Shown: positions 7,562-15,178 of the stretch, piece by piece | Layout of the letters: the number at the start of each line of letters is the position of its first letter | How positions within the stretch are numbered: the stretch's first letter is position 1 | Source: DATBLE01 sp963837265 | GTDB lineage: Bacteria > Actinomycetota > Thermoleophilia > Gaiellales > Gaiellaceae | Direction: 5' to 3' | Assembly: GCA_963837265.1 (NCBI GenBank) | Contig: CAWIMQ010000007.1 | Coordinates: forward strand, 186,001-250,000 | Length of the DNA stretch: 64,000 nucleotides | The notes under the pieces: model-generated | Told to the model about the DNA's origin: nothing | Database searches by the model: none | The model's input: only the letters and a program-made list of their open reading frames with translations | Program-made: the position numbers and the translations under genes

Positions 7562-8884
7562 ATGCGCACTCGGATCGTGATCGCAGCGACAACCCTCGTC
7601 GCCGTCGGCCTGGTCGCGCTGCTCGGCGGCGTCCTCGACCGGTCTCCGTCGGCGCCCGCCACCGCGCTCGCCGGCCCGCAGTCGATCGAGGACTTCAAGG
7701 CGGGATTCGGGCTCGCTGGGAGCACGACCGGGCTCGTGCTCCAGCTCCAGTCCCGGCTCGGGGTCGCCCCGAAGGACGAGCACACCTGGGCCCTGCTCGG
7801 CCACGCCTACCAGCAGCGCGCACGCGAGACCGGCGACCCCTCCTACTACACGAAGTCGGAGGGCGCGCTGCACCGGGCGCTCGCGCTCGACCCGAGGGAC
7901 GAGCTCGTCTACGCCGGCCTCGGCTCGCTCGCGCTCTCCCGGCACCGCTTCCGCGAGGCGCTCGCGCTGGGTGAGAAGGGCCGCTCGCTGAACCCCGACG
8001 ACGCGCGCAGCTACGGCGTGATCGGCGATGCCGAGGTCGAGCTCGGCCGCTACACCCGGGCCTTTGCGGACTTCGATCGGATGACCAGGCTGCGCCCGAG
8101 CCTGTCCTCCTACGCGCGCGTCTCCTACGGGCGCGAGCTGCTGGGCCGTACGGCGGATGCGATCGAGGCGATGAAGCTGGCCGTCGACGCCGCCACCGAC
8201 ACCGCCGAGCCGACTGCCTGGACGCGCGTCCAGCTCGGCAAGCTCTACTTCAGCCACGGCCGTTACGCCGACGCCGAGCGCGAGTATGTCCTCGCGAACG
8301 CGGCCTTCCCGGGCTACGCATACGGCCTCGACGCGTGGGCGCAGGACGAGGCGGCGCTCGGCCATCGCCGCCGCGCCGTCGCGCTCGAGCGCCGTGCCGT
8401 CGACCTGATCCCGCTTCCCCAGTACGTCGCCGCACTCGGAGACCTCTACCGCGCCACCGGGCGTCCCGCGCTCGCCCGGAGACAGTACTCGCTGATCGCC
8501 GCGATCTTCAGGCTCCTGAACGCGAACGGCGTCGAGACCGGCGTCTCCGAGGCGTTGTTCGGCGCCGACCACGGCACGCGCCTCGGCCCCGCGGCACTCG
8601 AGCGCGTGCGCCGCGCGCACGACGAGCGCCCGAGCGTCGAGCGCGACGATGCGTTCGCCTGGATCCTCGCCCGTAACGGACACTGCCGCGAGGCGCTGCA
8701 CTACTCCCAGCACGCGCTCCGGCTCGGCACGCAGGACGCGCTCAAGTTCTTCCACCGCGGCATGATCGAGCGCTGTCTGGGCCACCTGCGTGCCGGCCGC
8801 GCGTGGCTGCGACGAGCCCTGGCGCTCAATCCGCGCTTCTCGGTTCTCTGGAGCCCCGTGGCGCGACGACGGCTCGCAGCATGA
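7562..8884 (+). CDS. Secreted or anchored TPR-repeat protein
   Basis: The 440-residue protein starts with one transmembrane or signal helix (residues 5-25). It is then almost wholly alpha-helical, with several TPR units, for example the ones around HTWALLGHAYQQRARETG, ALALDPRDELVYAGLGSLAL, SYGVIGDAEVELGRYTRAF and AWILARNGHCREALHYSQHAL. TPR arrays are protein-docking scaffolds. Its position between DUF4331 and the metal transporter, with an ATGA overlap to the latter, suggests that it acts with them outside the membrane. No enzymatic domain is visible. Confidence 0.75.
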   Translation: MRTRIVIAATTLVAVGLVALLGGVLDRSPSAPATALAGPQSIEDFKAGFGLAGSTTGLVLQLQSRLGVAPKDEHTWALLGHAYQQRARETGDPSYYTKSEGALHRALALDPRDELVYAGLGSLALSRHRFREALALGEKGRSLNPDDARSYGVIGDAEVELGRYTRAFADFDRMTRLRPSLSSYARVSYGRELLGRTADAIEAMKLAVDAATDTAEPTAWTRVQLGKLYFSHGRYADAEREYVLANAAFPGYAYGLDAWAQDEAALGHRRRAVALERRAVDLIPLPQYVAALGDLYRATGRPALARRQYSLIAAIFRLLNANGVETGVSEALFGADHGTRLGPAALERVRRAHDERPSVERDDAFAWILARNGHCREALHYSQHALRLGTQDALKFFHRGMIERCLGHLRAGRAWLRRALALNPRFSVLWSPVARRRLAA

Positions 8885-10290
8885 GGGGCGCGATCGTCGT
8901 TGCGACCGTCGTGGCCGCCCTCGGCGCGACGGCGAGCGCGGCAGCACACCCGCTCGGCAACTTCACGATCAACCGCTATTCCAGGATCGAGCCGTCGGGG
9001 AACCGGCTCTACGTCCTCTACGTGCTCGACCTGGCCGAGATCCCGACGTTCCAGGCAGAGCCGCAGGTTGCCGCGACCGGCGAAGAGGTCTATGCGGCGC
9101 GGCTCGCAGCGTCGATCGGCCGCCGCCTCGATCTGAGGGTGAACGGCAGGCGGGCCGCGCTCACGCCGCTGCGCCACGTGCTCGCCTTCCCGCCCGGGCA
9201 GGCCGGGCTGCGCACCACCCGCCTGGAGGTCGTGTACGCGGGCCCAGAGCTCACCGCGCGAGCGGGTGTTCTCTATCACGACAACAACTATGCCGGACGC
9301 ATCGGCTGGAAGGAGATCGCGGCCCGCCCGGCCGGCGGCGCCCGGATCCTCTCGTCGAGCGCACCCCGGACGTCGATCAGCGACGAGCTGCTCCGCTATC
9401 CGAAAGACCTTCTCCGAAGCCCGCCCGACGTCGCCTCTGCCCGCGTCGAGGTCGAGCCGGGAGCGCACGCCGGCACGCCGCCCGTGCTCCTCCCGCTTCG
9501 GGTGCTCGAGCGGCGCGCGGCCGTGCGGGCAGTCGGCGACGGCGGCTTTGCTGCCCTGATCGTGCGCGACCGGCCGAGCGCCGGTCTCGTCCTCCTCTCT
9601 CTGCTCGTGGCGATGTTCTGGGGCGCGGCGCATGCGCTCTCGCCCGGTCACGGCAAGTCGATCGTCGCCGCCTACCTCGTCGGCTCACGCGGCACCGCCC
9701 GGCACGCACTCTTCCTCGGTCTGACGGTGACGATCACGCACACGATCGGCGTCTTCGCGCTCGGACTGGTCACGCTCAGCCTGTCGGCTTTCGTCGTCCC
9801 GGACGACCTCTACCCGTTGCTCAACCTCGCCTCGGCCGTGCTCGTCGTCGGCGTCGGGCTGAGCGTCCTCCGCTGGCGATGGCGCGAGTGGCGCCGGCGC
9901 GACCCGCGCGACCGCCATGGTCACCGGCGCGGTCACGGCGATCACCACCACCCGCATCGGCACGACCACGACCGCGCGCTCGGGACCCGCCGCCTGCTCG
10001 GGATCGGGATCTCGGGCGGGATCGTCCCGTGCCCGACCGCGCTCGTCGTCCTGCTCGCGGCGATCTCGCTCCACCGGGTCGGCTACGGGCTCCTGCTGAT
10101 CTTCGCGTTCAGCGTCGGCCTCGCTGCGGCGATGACAGGGATCGGACTCGCCGCGGTCACGGCAACGCGCGCGTTCGAGCGGGTCGACTTCGACGGGGGC
10201 CTGATCCGCCTTCTCCCCGCGATCAGCGCCCTCGTCGTCCTCGGTCTCGGCCTTGCGATGGTCGCGCGGGCGCTCCCGCAGGTGACCTAG
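8881..10290 (+). CDS. NicO/RcnA-type nickel-cobalt transporter with long extracytoplasmic domain
   Basis: The 469-residue product starts at the ATG overlapping the previous stop and has a signal segment ending near AAAHPLGNFTINRY. Residues 25-230 form an extracytoplasmic domain. The C-terminal half has about six helices with ALSPGHGKSIVAAYLVGSRGT and GISGGIVPCPTALVVLL, which are signatures of the NicO (RcnA/HupN-like) permease family for Ni(II)/Co(II). A histidine-rich cytoplasmic loop (HGHRRGHGDHHHPHRHDHD) probably binds metal. HPLGNFTINRY-type N-terminal domains occur in many actinobacterial members. Direction of transport cannot be told from sequence. Confidence 0.85.
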   Translation: MRGAIVVATVVAALGATASAAAHPLGNFTINRYSRIEPSGNRLYVLYVLDLAEIPTFQAEPQVAATGEEVYAARLAASIGRRLDLRVNGRRAALTPLRHVLAFPPGQAGLRTTRLEVVYAGPELTARAGVLYHDNNYAGRIGWKEIAARPAGGARILSSSAPRTSISDELLRYPKDLLRSPPDVASARVEVEPGAHAGTPPVLLPLRVLERRAAVRAVGDGGFAALIVRDRPSAGLVLLSLLVAMFWGAAHALSPGHGKSIVAAYLVGSRGTARHALFLGLTVTITHTIGVFALGLVTLSLSAFVVPDDLYPLLNLASAVLVVGVGLSVLRWRWREWRRRDPRDRHGHRRGHGDHHHPHRHDHDRALGTRRLLGIGISGGIVPCPTALVVLLAAISLHRVGYGLLLIFAFSVGLAAAMTGIGLAAVTATRAFERVDFDGGLIRLLPAISALVVLGLGLAMVARALPQVT

Positions 10291-10294
10291 CGCC

Positions 10295-10911
10295 GTGCAA
10301 CCTCCGACCATCCACGAGCATGCGGCCGCCTTCGCGCTGGACTCGCTCGACGAGGACGAGGCTCGCGCCTTCGAGCACCACCTGGAGCTGTGCCCCGCCT
10401 GCGAGGACGAGCTCGAGCCGCTTCGCCTCGCGGCCGTCGCCCTCGCATTCGCCGGCGATCTGCCCGAGCCCCCCGCCGGCCTGCGGCTTCGCGTGGTCGA
10501 CGCCGGCGCAGCCGTGATCCCGCTCCGGCGGCCCGGCGGCAGCTGGTCGCCGCGGCGGCGGCCGTCGCCGCCTGCACGGCGCTCGCCTTGTCTCTGCGGC
10601 CGGACGGCACCGGGAGGCTCGGCGGGATGCGCCGCTACGCGGCGACCGGTGCGGAGGCGACGTTGCTCGTGGGCCGTTCGGGCGAGGCGGTCCTGGTCGC
10701 CGACGGGCTTCCGCCCGCGCCGGCGGGGAAGACGTACGAGGCGTGGGTGCTCGCCGGCGGACGGGCGTCGGCCGCCGGCCTCTTCCGGGGCTCCGTCGTC
10801 GTGCTCACGCGCCCGGTGCTTCCGGGGGCGGCTGTCGTCGTCTCGCTCGAGCCGGCCCGCGGCTCGCGCCGGCCGGCCGGTCCGGTTCTCCTCCGCACGG
10901 AGACGGCATAG
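10295..10911 (+). pseudogene. RskA-type anti-sigma factor, frameshifted
   Basis: The first 80 codons, from a GTG, encode a zinc-binding anti-sigma domain (HEHAAAFALDSLDEDEARAF, then HHLELCPACEDE, the H-x3-C-x2-C pattern). The C-terminal RskA part (one membrane helix, AAAVAACTALALSL, then the extracytoplasmic domain with PAPAGKTYEAWVL) continues in a different frame. The switch lies near 10525-10540, in CGGCGGCCCGGCGGCAG. One missing base there would restore a normal protein of about 205 residues. It sits directly before the ECF sigma gene, so it should be that factor's inhibitor. Loss of the membrane part would leave a soluble or inactive inhibitor. An assembly error is equally possible. Confidence 0.75.
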
Positions 10912-10916
10912 GCTCC

Positions 10917-11534
10917 ATGCCGACGGTGAGCGACTTCATCCGCCGAGCGACCCGACCGCAGCCGGCCAGCGAGCTCGGGCACATGTCGGACGAGGCGCTG
11001 CTCGCGCTCGTCTCGCGCGGCGACGACGCCGCCCTGGGCGAGGTCTACGACCGCTACGGACGCGTCGCCTATGGGTTCGCGCTGCGAATCGTCCGCGACC
11101 GCGCGCTCGCCGAGGACGCGGTGCAGGAGGCGTTTCTCGGCGTGTGGCGCTCGGCGGGGAGCTTCCTCGCGGAGCACGGCAAGCCGAGCACGTGGATCCT
11201 GACGCTCGTCCACCGGCGCGCCGTCGATCTCGTCCGGCGTGAGGAGCGCCGCCGCGCCGAGCCGATCGACGACCTGGAGCCGCCCACCGGCGACGCGACG
11301 GACGAGGAGGCCTGGCTGCGGGCCCAGCGGCAGGTCGTGCAGGAGGCGCTCCGCAAGCTGCCGCCCGACCAGCGCGAGGCGATCGAGCTCGCCTACTACG
11401 GCGGGTTCACGCAGTCGGAACTCGCCGAGCGGCTGGGCGTGCCGCTCGGCACGATCAAGAGCCGGATGTTCGCCGGCCTGCGGCGGCTGCGGGAGCTGCT
11501 CGCGGAGGCCGGCCTCGACGTCGACGCGCCCTGA
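10917..11534 (+). CDS. ECF sigma factor, SigK-like
   Basis: The product is 205 residues. Region 2 is visible as EVYDRYGRVAYGFALRIVRDRALAEDAVQEAFLGVWR, and region 4 as LPPDQREAIELAYYGGFTQSELAERLGVPLGTIKSRMFAGLRRLRELL. These are typical of extracytoplasmic-function sigma factors paired with RskA inhibitors. Gene order is inhibitor first, then sigma, the reverse of mycobacterial sigK-rskA. A second possible start (MSDEALLALV) lies 66 bases downstream. The co-directional DUF4331, TPR and NicO genes upstream are the obvious candidate regulon. Confidence 0.88.
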   Translation: MPTVSDFIRRATRPQPASELGHMSDEALLALVSRGDDAALGEVYDRYGRVAYGFALRIVRDRALAEDAVQEAFLGVWRSAGSFLAEHGKPSTWILTLVHRRAVDLVRREERRRAEPIDDLEPPTGDATDEEAWLRAQRQVVQEALRKLPPDQREAIELAYYGGFTQSELAERLGVPLGTIKSRMFAGLRRLRELLAEAGLDVDAP

Positions 11535-11535
11535 A

Positions 11536-11570
11536 TGGACATGGCAGGGGTCTGACCCCTGCCATGTCCA
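11536..11570. repeat. REP-like perfect palindrome between convergent genes
   Basis: A 17-base arm, TGGACATGGCAGGGGTC, is followed by a single T and its exact inverted copy. The core GGCAGGGGTC is shared with the two palindromes that flank the RAYT transposase gene at 60.3-61.0 kb. It starts two bases after the sigma-factor stop and lies just before the stop of the convergent Hsp20 gene, so it can also serve as a bidirectional terminator. Confidence 0.8.
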
Positions 11571-11581
11571 AAGGGGCGAGG

Positions 11582-12058
11582 TCAGGCCTTCGCGGCCTTG
11601 CCCTCGATGGTGCCCTTCGCGCCCTTGCCGATCTGGATCTTGCGCGGCTCCGGCGCCTTCGGCTTCGTCACGTGCAGCTCGAGCACGCCGTCCCTGTAGT
11701 CGGCGCGGATGTCCTTCTCCGTCACGCCCTGCGGCAGGCCGATCGACCGCGAGAAGCTGCCGAAGCGGCGCTCGAAGCGGTAGAAGCGCTCCTCGGAGAT
11801 CTCCGCCTTCTGCTCGCGCTCGGCCGAGACGGTCACCGTGCCGTCCTCGAGCTCGATCGAGATCTTCTCCTCGGGGATCCCGGGGAGGTCGAACGCGTAG
11901 ACGACCTCCTCGTCGGTCTCCCAGACGTCGAGCGGCGGCGCCCACCGCTCGTGGCCGTCACCGGCCGGGCGGCGAAGGAACGTCCCCATCAGGCGCTCGA
12001 CGTCGTTCTGCCAGGCTGCGAGCTCACGCACGGGGTCCCAGCGAACCAGCGTTGCCAT
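11582..12058 (-). CDS. Hsp20/alpha-crystallin small heat-shock protein
   Basis: The 158-residue chaperone has the alpha-crystallin domain from about residue 40 to 135 (PPLDVWETDEEVVYAFDLPGIPEEKISIELEDGTVTVSAER, then FSRSIGLPQGV and ADYRDGVLELHVTKPK). It has an Ala/Lys-rich tail. Small heat-shock proteins bind unfolding proteins without ATP. The upstream AT-rich patch carries a near-consensus housekeeping promoter. No HspR-type HAIR repeat or CIRCE element is seen there, so heat regulation, if any, uses another mechanism. The gene is single and convergent with the sigma factor. Confidence 0.92.
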   Translation of the reverse strand: MATLVRWDPVRELAAWQNDVERLMGTFLRRPAGDGHERWAPPLDVWETDEEVVYAFDLPGIPEEKISIELEDGTVTVSAEREQKAEISEERFYRFERRFGSFSRSIGLPQGVTEKDIRADYRDGVLELHVTKPKAPEPRKIQIGKGAKGTIEGKAAKA

Positions 12059-12093
12059 CGTCTTTCCCTCCTCGTTGCATTGATTCCAGTAAA

Positions 12094-12122
12094 AGAATAA
12101 AACCTAAGCCTGCTATTGTCAA
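12094..12122 (-). promoter_or_regulatory. Sigma-70-type promoter of hsp20
   Basis: On the minus strand a perfect -35 TTGACA is followed, after exactly 17 bases, by TATTCT. It lies in a 60-base AT-rich patch and leads to the Hsp20 gene with an untranslated leader of about 30 bases containing GAGGAGGGAAAG as ribosome-binding site. It is the best-matching promoter I found in the window. Confidence 0.7.
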
Positions 12123-12150
12123 GTCATTCCTGCACTAGCATCAGCCTCAC

Positions 12151-13071
12151 ATGGAGAGCCTGAAGGGACGCGACTTTCTCCGGATCGCCGACTGGAGCCG
12201 GGACGAGTTGACCGCCGTGCTCGACCTGGCCGACCGCCTGAAGGCCGAGCAGCGCGAGAGGACCGAGCATCGACTCCTCCCAGGGCGGACGCTCGGAATG
12301 ATCTTCCAGAAGCCGTCCACCCGTACACGCGTGTCGTTCGAGACCGGCATCGCCCAGCTCGGCGGCGTCGGCCTGCACCTCGCCGCCGGCGATCTCCAGC
12401 TGGGCCGGGGGGAGCCGATCCGCGACACGGCTCTCGTCCTCTCGCGGTACCTCGACGCGATCATGATCCGTACCTTCGCGCAGGCCGACGTCGAGGAGCT
12501 GGCCGAGCACGCCTCGGTCCCCGTGATCAACGGGCTGACCGACAGCTCGCACCCGTGCCAGGCGCTCGCCGACGCGATGACGATCCGCGAGCGCCTGGGC
12601 CGGTTCGAGGGGGTGCGCGTCGCCTACCTCGGCGACGGCAACAACGTCTGCGCCTCGCTGATGGTGATCTGCGCGAAGCTCGGGATGGACTTCGCGGCGG
12701 CGACCCCCGAAGGGTACGAGCCGGACGCGGCCGCGGTCGCCGCCGCCCGGCAGGCGGGCGGCGAGCCGCGACTCGTTCGCGACCCGCAGGAGGCCGCCCG
12801 TGGCGCCGACGTCCTCTACACCGACACCTGGACGAGCATGGGCCAGGAGGCCGAGCGGAAGCAGCGCCTGGCCGACCTGGCCGGATACTCCGTGGACGCC
12901 GCGGCGATCGAGCTGGCCGCGGCGCGCTCGATCGTCCTGCACTGCCTGCCGGCGCACGTCGGCGAGGAGATCTCCGAGGAGGCGCTCTACGGCGGTCGCT
13001 CGGCGGTCTGGGACGAGGCCGAGAACCGGCTGCACGCGCAGAAGGCGCTGCTCGCTCTGGTCGTGCCCTAG
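12151..13071 (+). CDS. argF: Ornithine carbamoyltransferase
   Basis: The 306-residue enzyme joins carbamoyl phosphate and ornithine to give citrulline in arginine synthesis. The carbamoyl-phosphate site STRTR is at residues 56-60 and HPCQ at 134-137. The ornithine-site HCLPAHVGEEI is near the C-terminus. LGDGNNVCASL separates the two domains, and DTWTSMGQE is the usual SMG loop. The length is normal. A TAGCAT -10 element ends 9 bases before the ATG, suggesting a leaderless mRNA. No other arginine gene is nearby; instead it heads a group with a rhomboid protease and a zincin. Confidence 0.95.
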   Translation: MESLKGRDFLRIADWSRDELTAVLDLADRLKAEQRERTEHRLLPGRTLGMIFQKPSTRTRVSFETGIAQLGGVGLHLAAGDLQLGRGEPIRDTALVLSRYLDAIMIRTFAQADVEELAEHASVPVINGLTDSSHPCQALADAMTIRERLGRFEGVRVAYLGDGNNVCASLMVICAKLGMDFAAATPEGYEPDAAAVAAARQAGGEPRLVRDPQEAARGADVLYTDTWTSMGQEAERKQRLADLAGYSVDAAAIELAAARSIVLHCLPAHVGEEISEEALYGGRSAVWDEAENRLHAQKALLALVVP

Positions 13072-13080
13072 CAGGCACGG

Positions 13081-13761
13081 ATGCTCCCGATCCGCGACAA
13101 CGCGCCGACCCGCACCTTCCCCGTGGTGACGATCGGGCTGATCGCGGTCAACGTGGCGGTCTGGCTCTTCTACCAGCTACCGAACCTGGACCGGTCGGTG
13201 CACGACCTGGCGTTCCACCCGTGCGAGGTGAACGGGAGCTGCCCGCAGATCGACAGGGGATGGCCGCTGACCGCCCTCACCTCGATGTTCATGCACGGCA
13301 GCTGGCTGCACATCGCCGGGAACATGCTGTTCCTCTGGATCTTCGGCAACAACGTCGAGGACGCGATGGGTCGCCTGCGCTTCCTCGTCTTCTACCTCCT
13401 CGGCGGGTTCGCGGCGACCGCGCTGCAGACGTGGGTGACCTTCCACTGGGGCGGGCCCGGCGACACGTTCGTCCCGAACCTGGGAGCGAGCGGCGCGATC
13501 TCGGCCGTCCTCGGCGCGTACATCGTGCTCCTTCCCACCGCGAGCGTGTTGACCGTCGTGTTCTACTTCTTCGTCGAGGTGCCGGCCGTGCTCTTTCTCG
13601 GCATCTGGTTCCTCTTCCAGCTCTGGGACGGCGGGTACGCGATCGTCCACCCGGAGGCGGGAGGCGGAGTGGCGTTCTTCGCGCACGTCGGGGGCTTCCT
13701 GTTCGGCTTCGCAACCGTCAGCCTGTTCAAGGTGCGGGCACCGTTGCGACCCTCGCGATGA
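13081..13761 (+). CDS. Rhomboid family intramembrane serine protease
   Basis: The 226-residue membrane protein has six hydrophobic segments. The catalytic serine lies in NLGASGAISAVLGAY (GxSG, near residue 139), and the histidine partner is in HVGGFLFGF near residue 202. The first loop contains HGSWLHIAGNMLFLWIFGNNVEDAMGR, the conserved rhomboid loop 1 and second helix. It cleaves substrates inside or next to the membrane; the target here is unknown. A 10-base gap to argF and an ATGA overlap with the zincin gene put it in one unit. Confidence 0.9.
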   Translation: MLPIRDNAPTRTFPVVTIGLIAVNVAVWLFYQLPNLDRSVHDLAFHPCEVNGSCPQIDRGWPLTALTSMFMHGSWLHIAGNMLFLWIFGNNVEDAMGRLRFLVFYLLGGFAATALQTWVTFHWGGPGDTFVPNLGASGAISAVLGAYIVLLPTASVLTVVFYFFVEVPAVLFLGIWFLFQLWDGGYAIVHPEAGGGVAFFAHVGGFLFGFATVSLFKVRAPLRPSR

Positions 13762-14063
13762 GCCGTTTCGAGGAGCACGTCCGCGCCGCCCTGGACTCGC
13801 TGCCGCCGGAGCTCGCCCGCGGCCTCGAGAACATCGCCGTCGTGGTCGAGGACCAGAACCCCGAGGAGCCCGACCTGTACGGGCTCTTCGAAGAGCCGCC
13901 GTACCTCCCCGCGCGGATCGCGATCTACCGCCGGCCCCTCGTCGAGGACTTCGGCCACGATCCCGCCGCGCTCGAGCACGAGATCCGGGTGACGGTGCTG
14001 CACGAGCTCGCCCACTACTTCGGGATCGACGAGGCCCGGCTCGAGGACCTCGGCTACGGATGA
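13758..14063 (+). CDS. Zincin-like metallopeptidase
   Basis: The 101-residue protein belongs to the small zincin family (Pfam Zincin_1, PF06262). The zinc motif HELAHYFG is at residues 82-89, with a conserved DE shortly after (GIDEARLEDLGYG). The segment DPAALEHEIRVTVL leads into the motif helix. Length and layout match the family. The biological substrate of these minimal zincins is not known. It overlaps the rhomboid gene upstream and a tiny membrane-peptide gene downstream by four bases each. Confidence 0.85.
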   Translation: MSRFEEHVRAALDSLPPELARGLENIAVVVEDQNPEEPDLYGLFEEPPYLPARIAIYRRPLVEDFGHDPAALEHEIRVTVLHELAHYFGIDEARLEDLGYG

Positions 14064-14146
14064 CGGGCGTTCTCGAGGGCATCGCGATCGCATCCGCGAT
14101 CGTCGGCGGCCTCGTCGTCGTGGCGTTCTTCGTTTGGCCGCGTTGA
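14060..14146 (+). CDS. 28-residue membrane peptide
   Basis: An ATG overlapping the zincin stop opens a 28-codon frame (MTGVLEGIAIASAIVGG, then LVVVAFFVWPR). Nearly all of it is one hydrophobic helix with a final Trp-Pro-Arg. The ATGA coupling to a real gene and the uninterrupted hydrophobic character favour translation. It may be a small membrane subunit or regulator. No homologue can be named. Confidence 0.45.
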   Translation: MTGVLEGIAIASAIVGGLVVVAFFVWPR

Positions 14147-14182
14147 GGAATAGAGAAACCGGGTACTGCGTTCGAGACACTG

Positions 14183-14425
14183 ATGAGAACTCTCGATGAG
14201 ATCAGAACCGAGATCGAGCAGGTGACCGCGCGGCGCGCGGAGCTGCTGCACGACCTGGCCCAGGGCCACGACGCCGTCCTCGCCGGCGAGCACAGGGAGG
14301 TCGAGGACCGGATCGCCGAGCTGTGGGACGAGCATCGGATGGCACGCGCCCGGCTCCGCTGGGGCGACCGCGAGCTGATCATCAAGCGCGCGCGCGCCGA
14401 AGAGCGCCTCGACCGGGCGGCGTAG
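14183..14425 (+). CDS. Small coiled-coil protein
   Basis: The 80-residue product is almost entirely charged alpha-helix (IRTEIEQVTARRAELLHDLAQG, then EVEDRIAELWDEHRMARARLR) and is likely a short coiled coil. There is no signal, metal site or known domain. Codon use matches its neighbours. It is followed by tRNA-Ala. Function is unknown. Confidence 0.55.
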   Translation: MRTLDEIRTEIEQVTARRAELLHDLAQGHDAVLAGEHREVEDRIAELWDEHRMARARLRWGDRELIIKRARAEERLDRAA

Positions 14426-14463
14426 CGTCCCGGCCGGCTCGCCCGGCCGCCCGCGTCCTTGCC

Positions 14464-14469
14464 TACACT
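14464..14469 (+). promoter_or_regulatory. -10 element of tRNA-Ala
   Basis: TACACT lies 11 bases before the tRNA 5' end, as expected for a -10 box with a short 5' trailer. A matching -35 is not evident. Confidence 0.4.
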
Positions 14470-14480
14470 TGGAGCGACCA

Positions 14481-14553
14481 GGGGCGTTAGCTCAGCTGGG
14501 AGAGCGCCGGCTTTGCAAGCCGGAGGTCGCCGGTTCGATCCCGGCACGCTCCA
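14481..14553 (+). tRNA. tRNA-Ala (anticodon TGC)
   Basis: The 73-base cloverleaf has acceptor stem GGGGCGT pairing with ACGCTCC (one G-T pair), D arm AGCTCAGCTGGGAGAGC, anticodon stem CCGGC/GCCGG with loop TTTGCAA, and T arm GCCGGTTCGATCCCGGC. The discriminator is A, and the terminal CCA is not encoded. It reads GCA and, by wobble, other alanine codons. Confidence 0.95.
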
Positions 14554-14610
14554 TCGTCGTCGTAATCACCGAACGAACGATCACCGCGGGCGGGAGCTCA
14601 CGCCGGTCAG

Positions 14611-15174
14611 CTAGGGCCGTCGAGCAAGCGGCTCCCTCGGACGAAAGGCGGCGAACGGGTGGGTGCGCACGAATTCCCGGACGGCCGTATCGGAGCGAAG
14701 GTCGCCCCAGCCCAGGATCGAGCTGAGGATGCGCAGCCTCCAGGGGTGGCGGCGTCGAAACTCGACGCCGACGGCGAAGCTCTCGTCCTCGGAGAGGAAG
14801 CGCTGCTCCGGCGTGAACGACTCCCGTCCGATCTGATGCGCAGAGCCGGATGGACGCGAATGTTCCGGACCCAGTTGATGTTCTCGCCCCATGCCGAGCA
14901 GACGACTGCCTCGTGGGTCTCGGGGTCGTAGCGCAGGGCCATTCGCAACCGCCGCGTATTCCTTCCCGGTCGTCCGTCCCCGGTGGACGATGAGCAGAAA
15001 GGTGTGCCCCAGCAGCCGGCCCCATCCCCGCCGGTAGAGGGGCAGGGGCGCTCGGAAGAGGACGTACGCGAGCCGACCTGGCCGCCGGCGAAGGCCGAAG
15101 AGGGGCATCGCGTGCCGGGCGGGATGCGGTTCGAGCCCGACAGCCTTCATGCGCTCTTGTTGGTGAACGGCCAT
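14611..15174 (-). pseudogene. F420-type deazaflavin-dependent oxidoreductase, two compensating frameshifts
   Basis: The N-terminus (LLGHTFLLIVHRGRTTGKEY) and the C-terminus (ESFTPEQRFLSEDESFAV onward) lie in one frame. The middle, YDPETHEAVVCSAWGENINW then VRNIRVHPALRI, lies in another. An extra C near 14939 and a missing base near 14836 separate the parts; correcting both gives a complete protein of about 187 residues. It belongs to the Ddn/split-barrel family, whose members reduce quinones or nitro compounds with F420H2. Without correction the cofactor-contact middle is lost. It follows the membrane-protein gene by four bases, so it is probably co-transcribed. Pseudogene and assembly error cannot be told apart here. 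Confidence 0.7.
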
Positions 15175-15178
15175 CGGT

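Noticed and set aside
6146..8947. Very long minus-strand open frame (933 codons) opposite DUF4331 and TPR genes
   Set aside because: Its peptide is Arg/Val/Asp-rich with no domain, while the plus strand encodes two recognisable proteins. It is a high-GC antisense artefact.
12059..12120. HAIR or CIRCE heat-shock operator upstream of hsp20
   Set aside because: No CTTGAGT-N7-ACTCAAG or CIRCE-type inverted repeat is present; only a housekeeping-type promoter was found.
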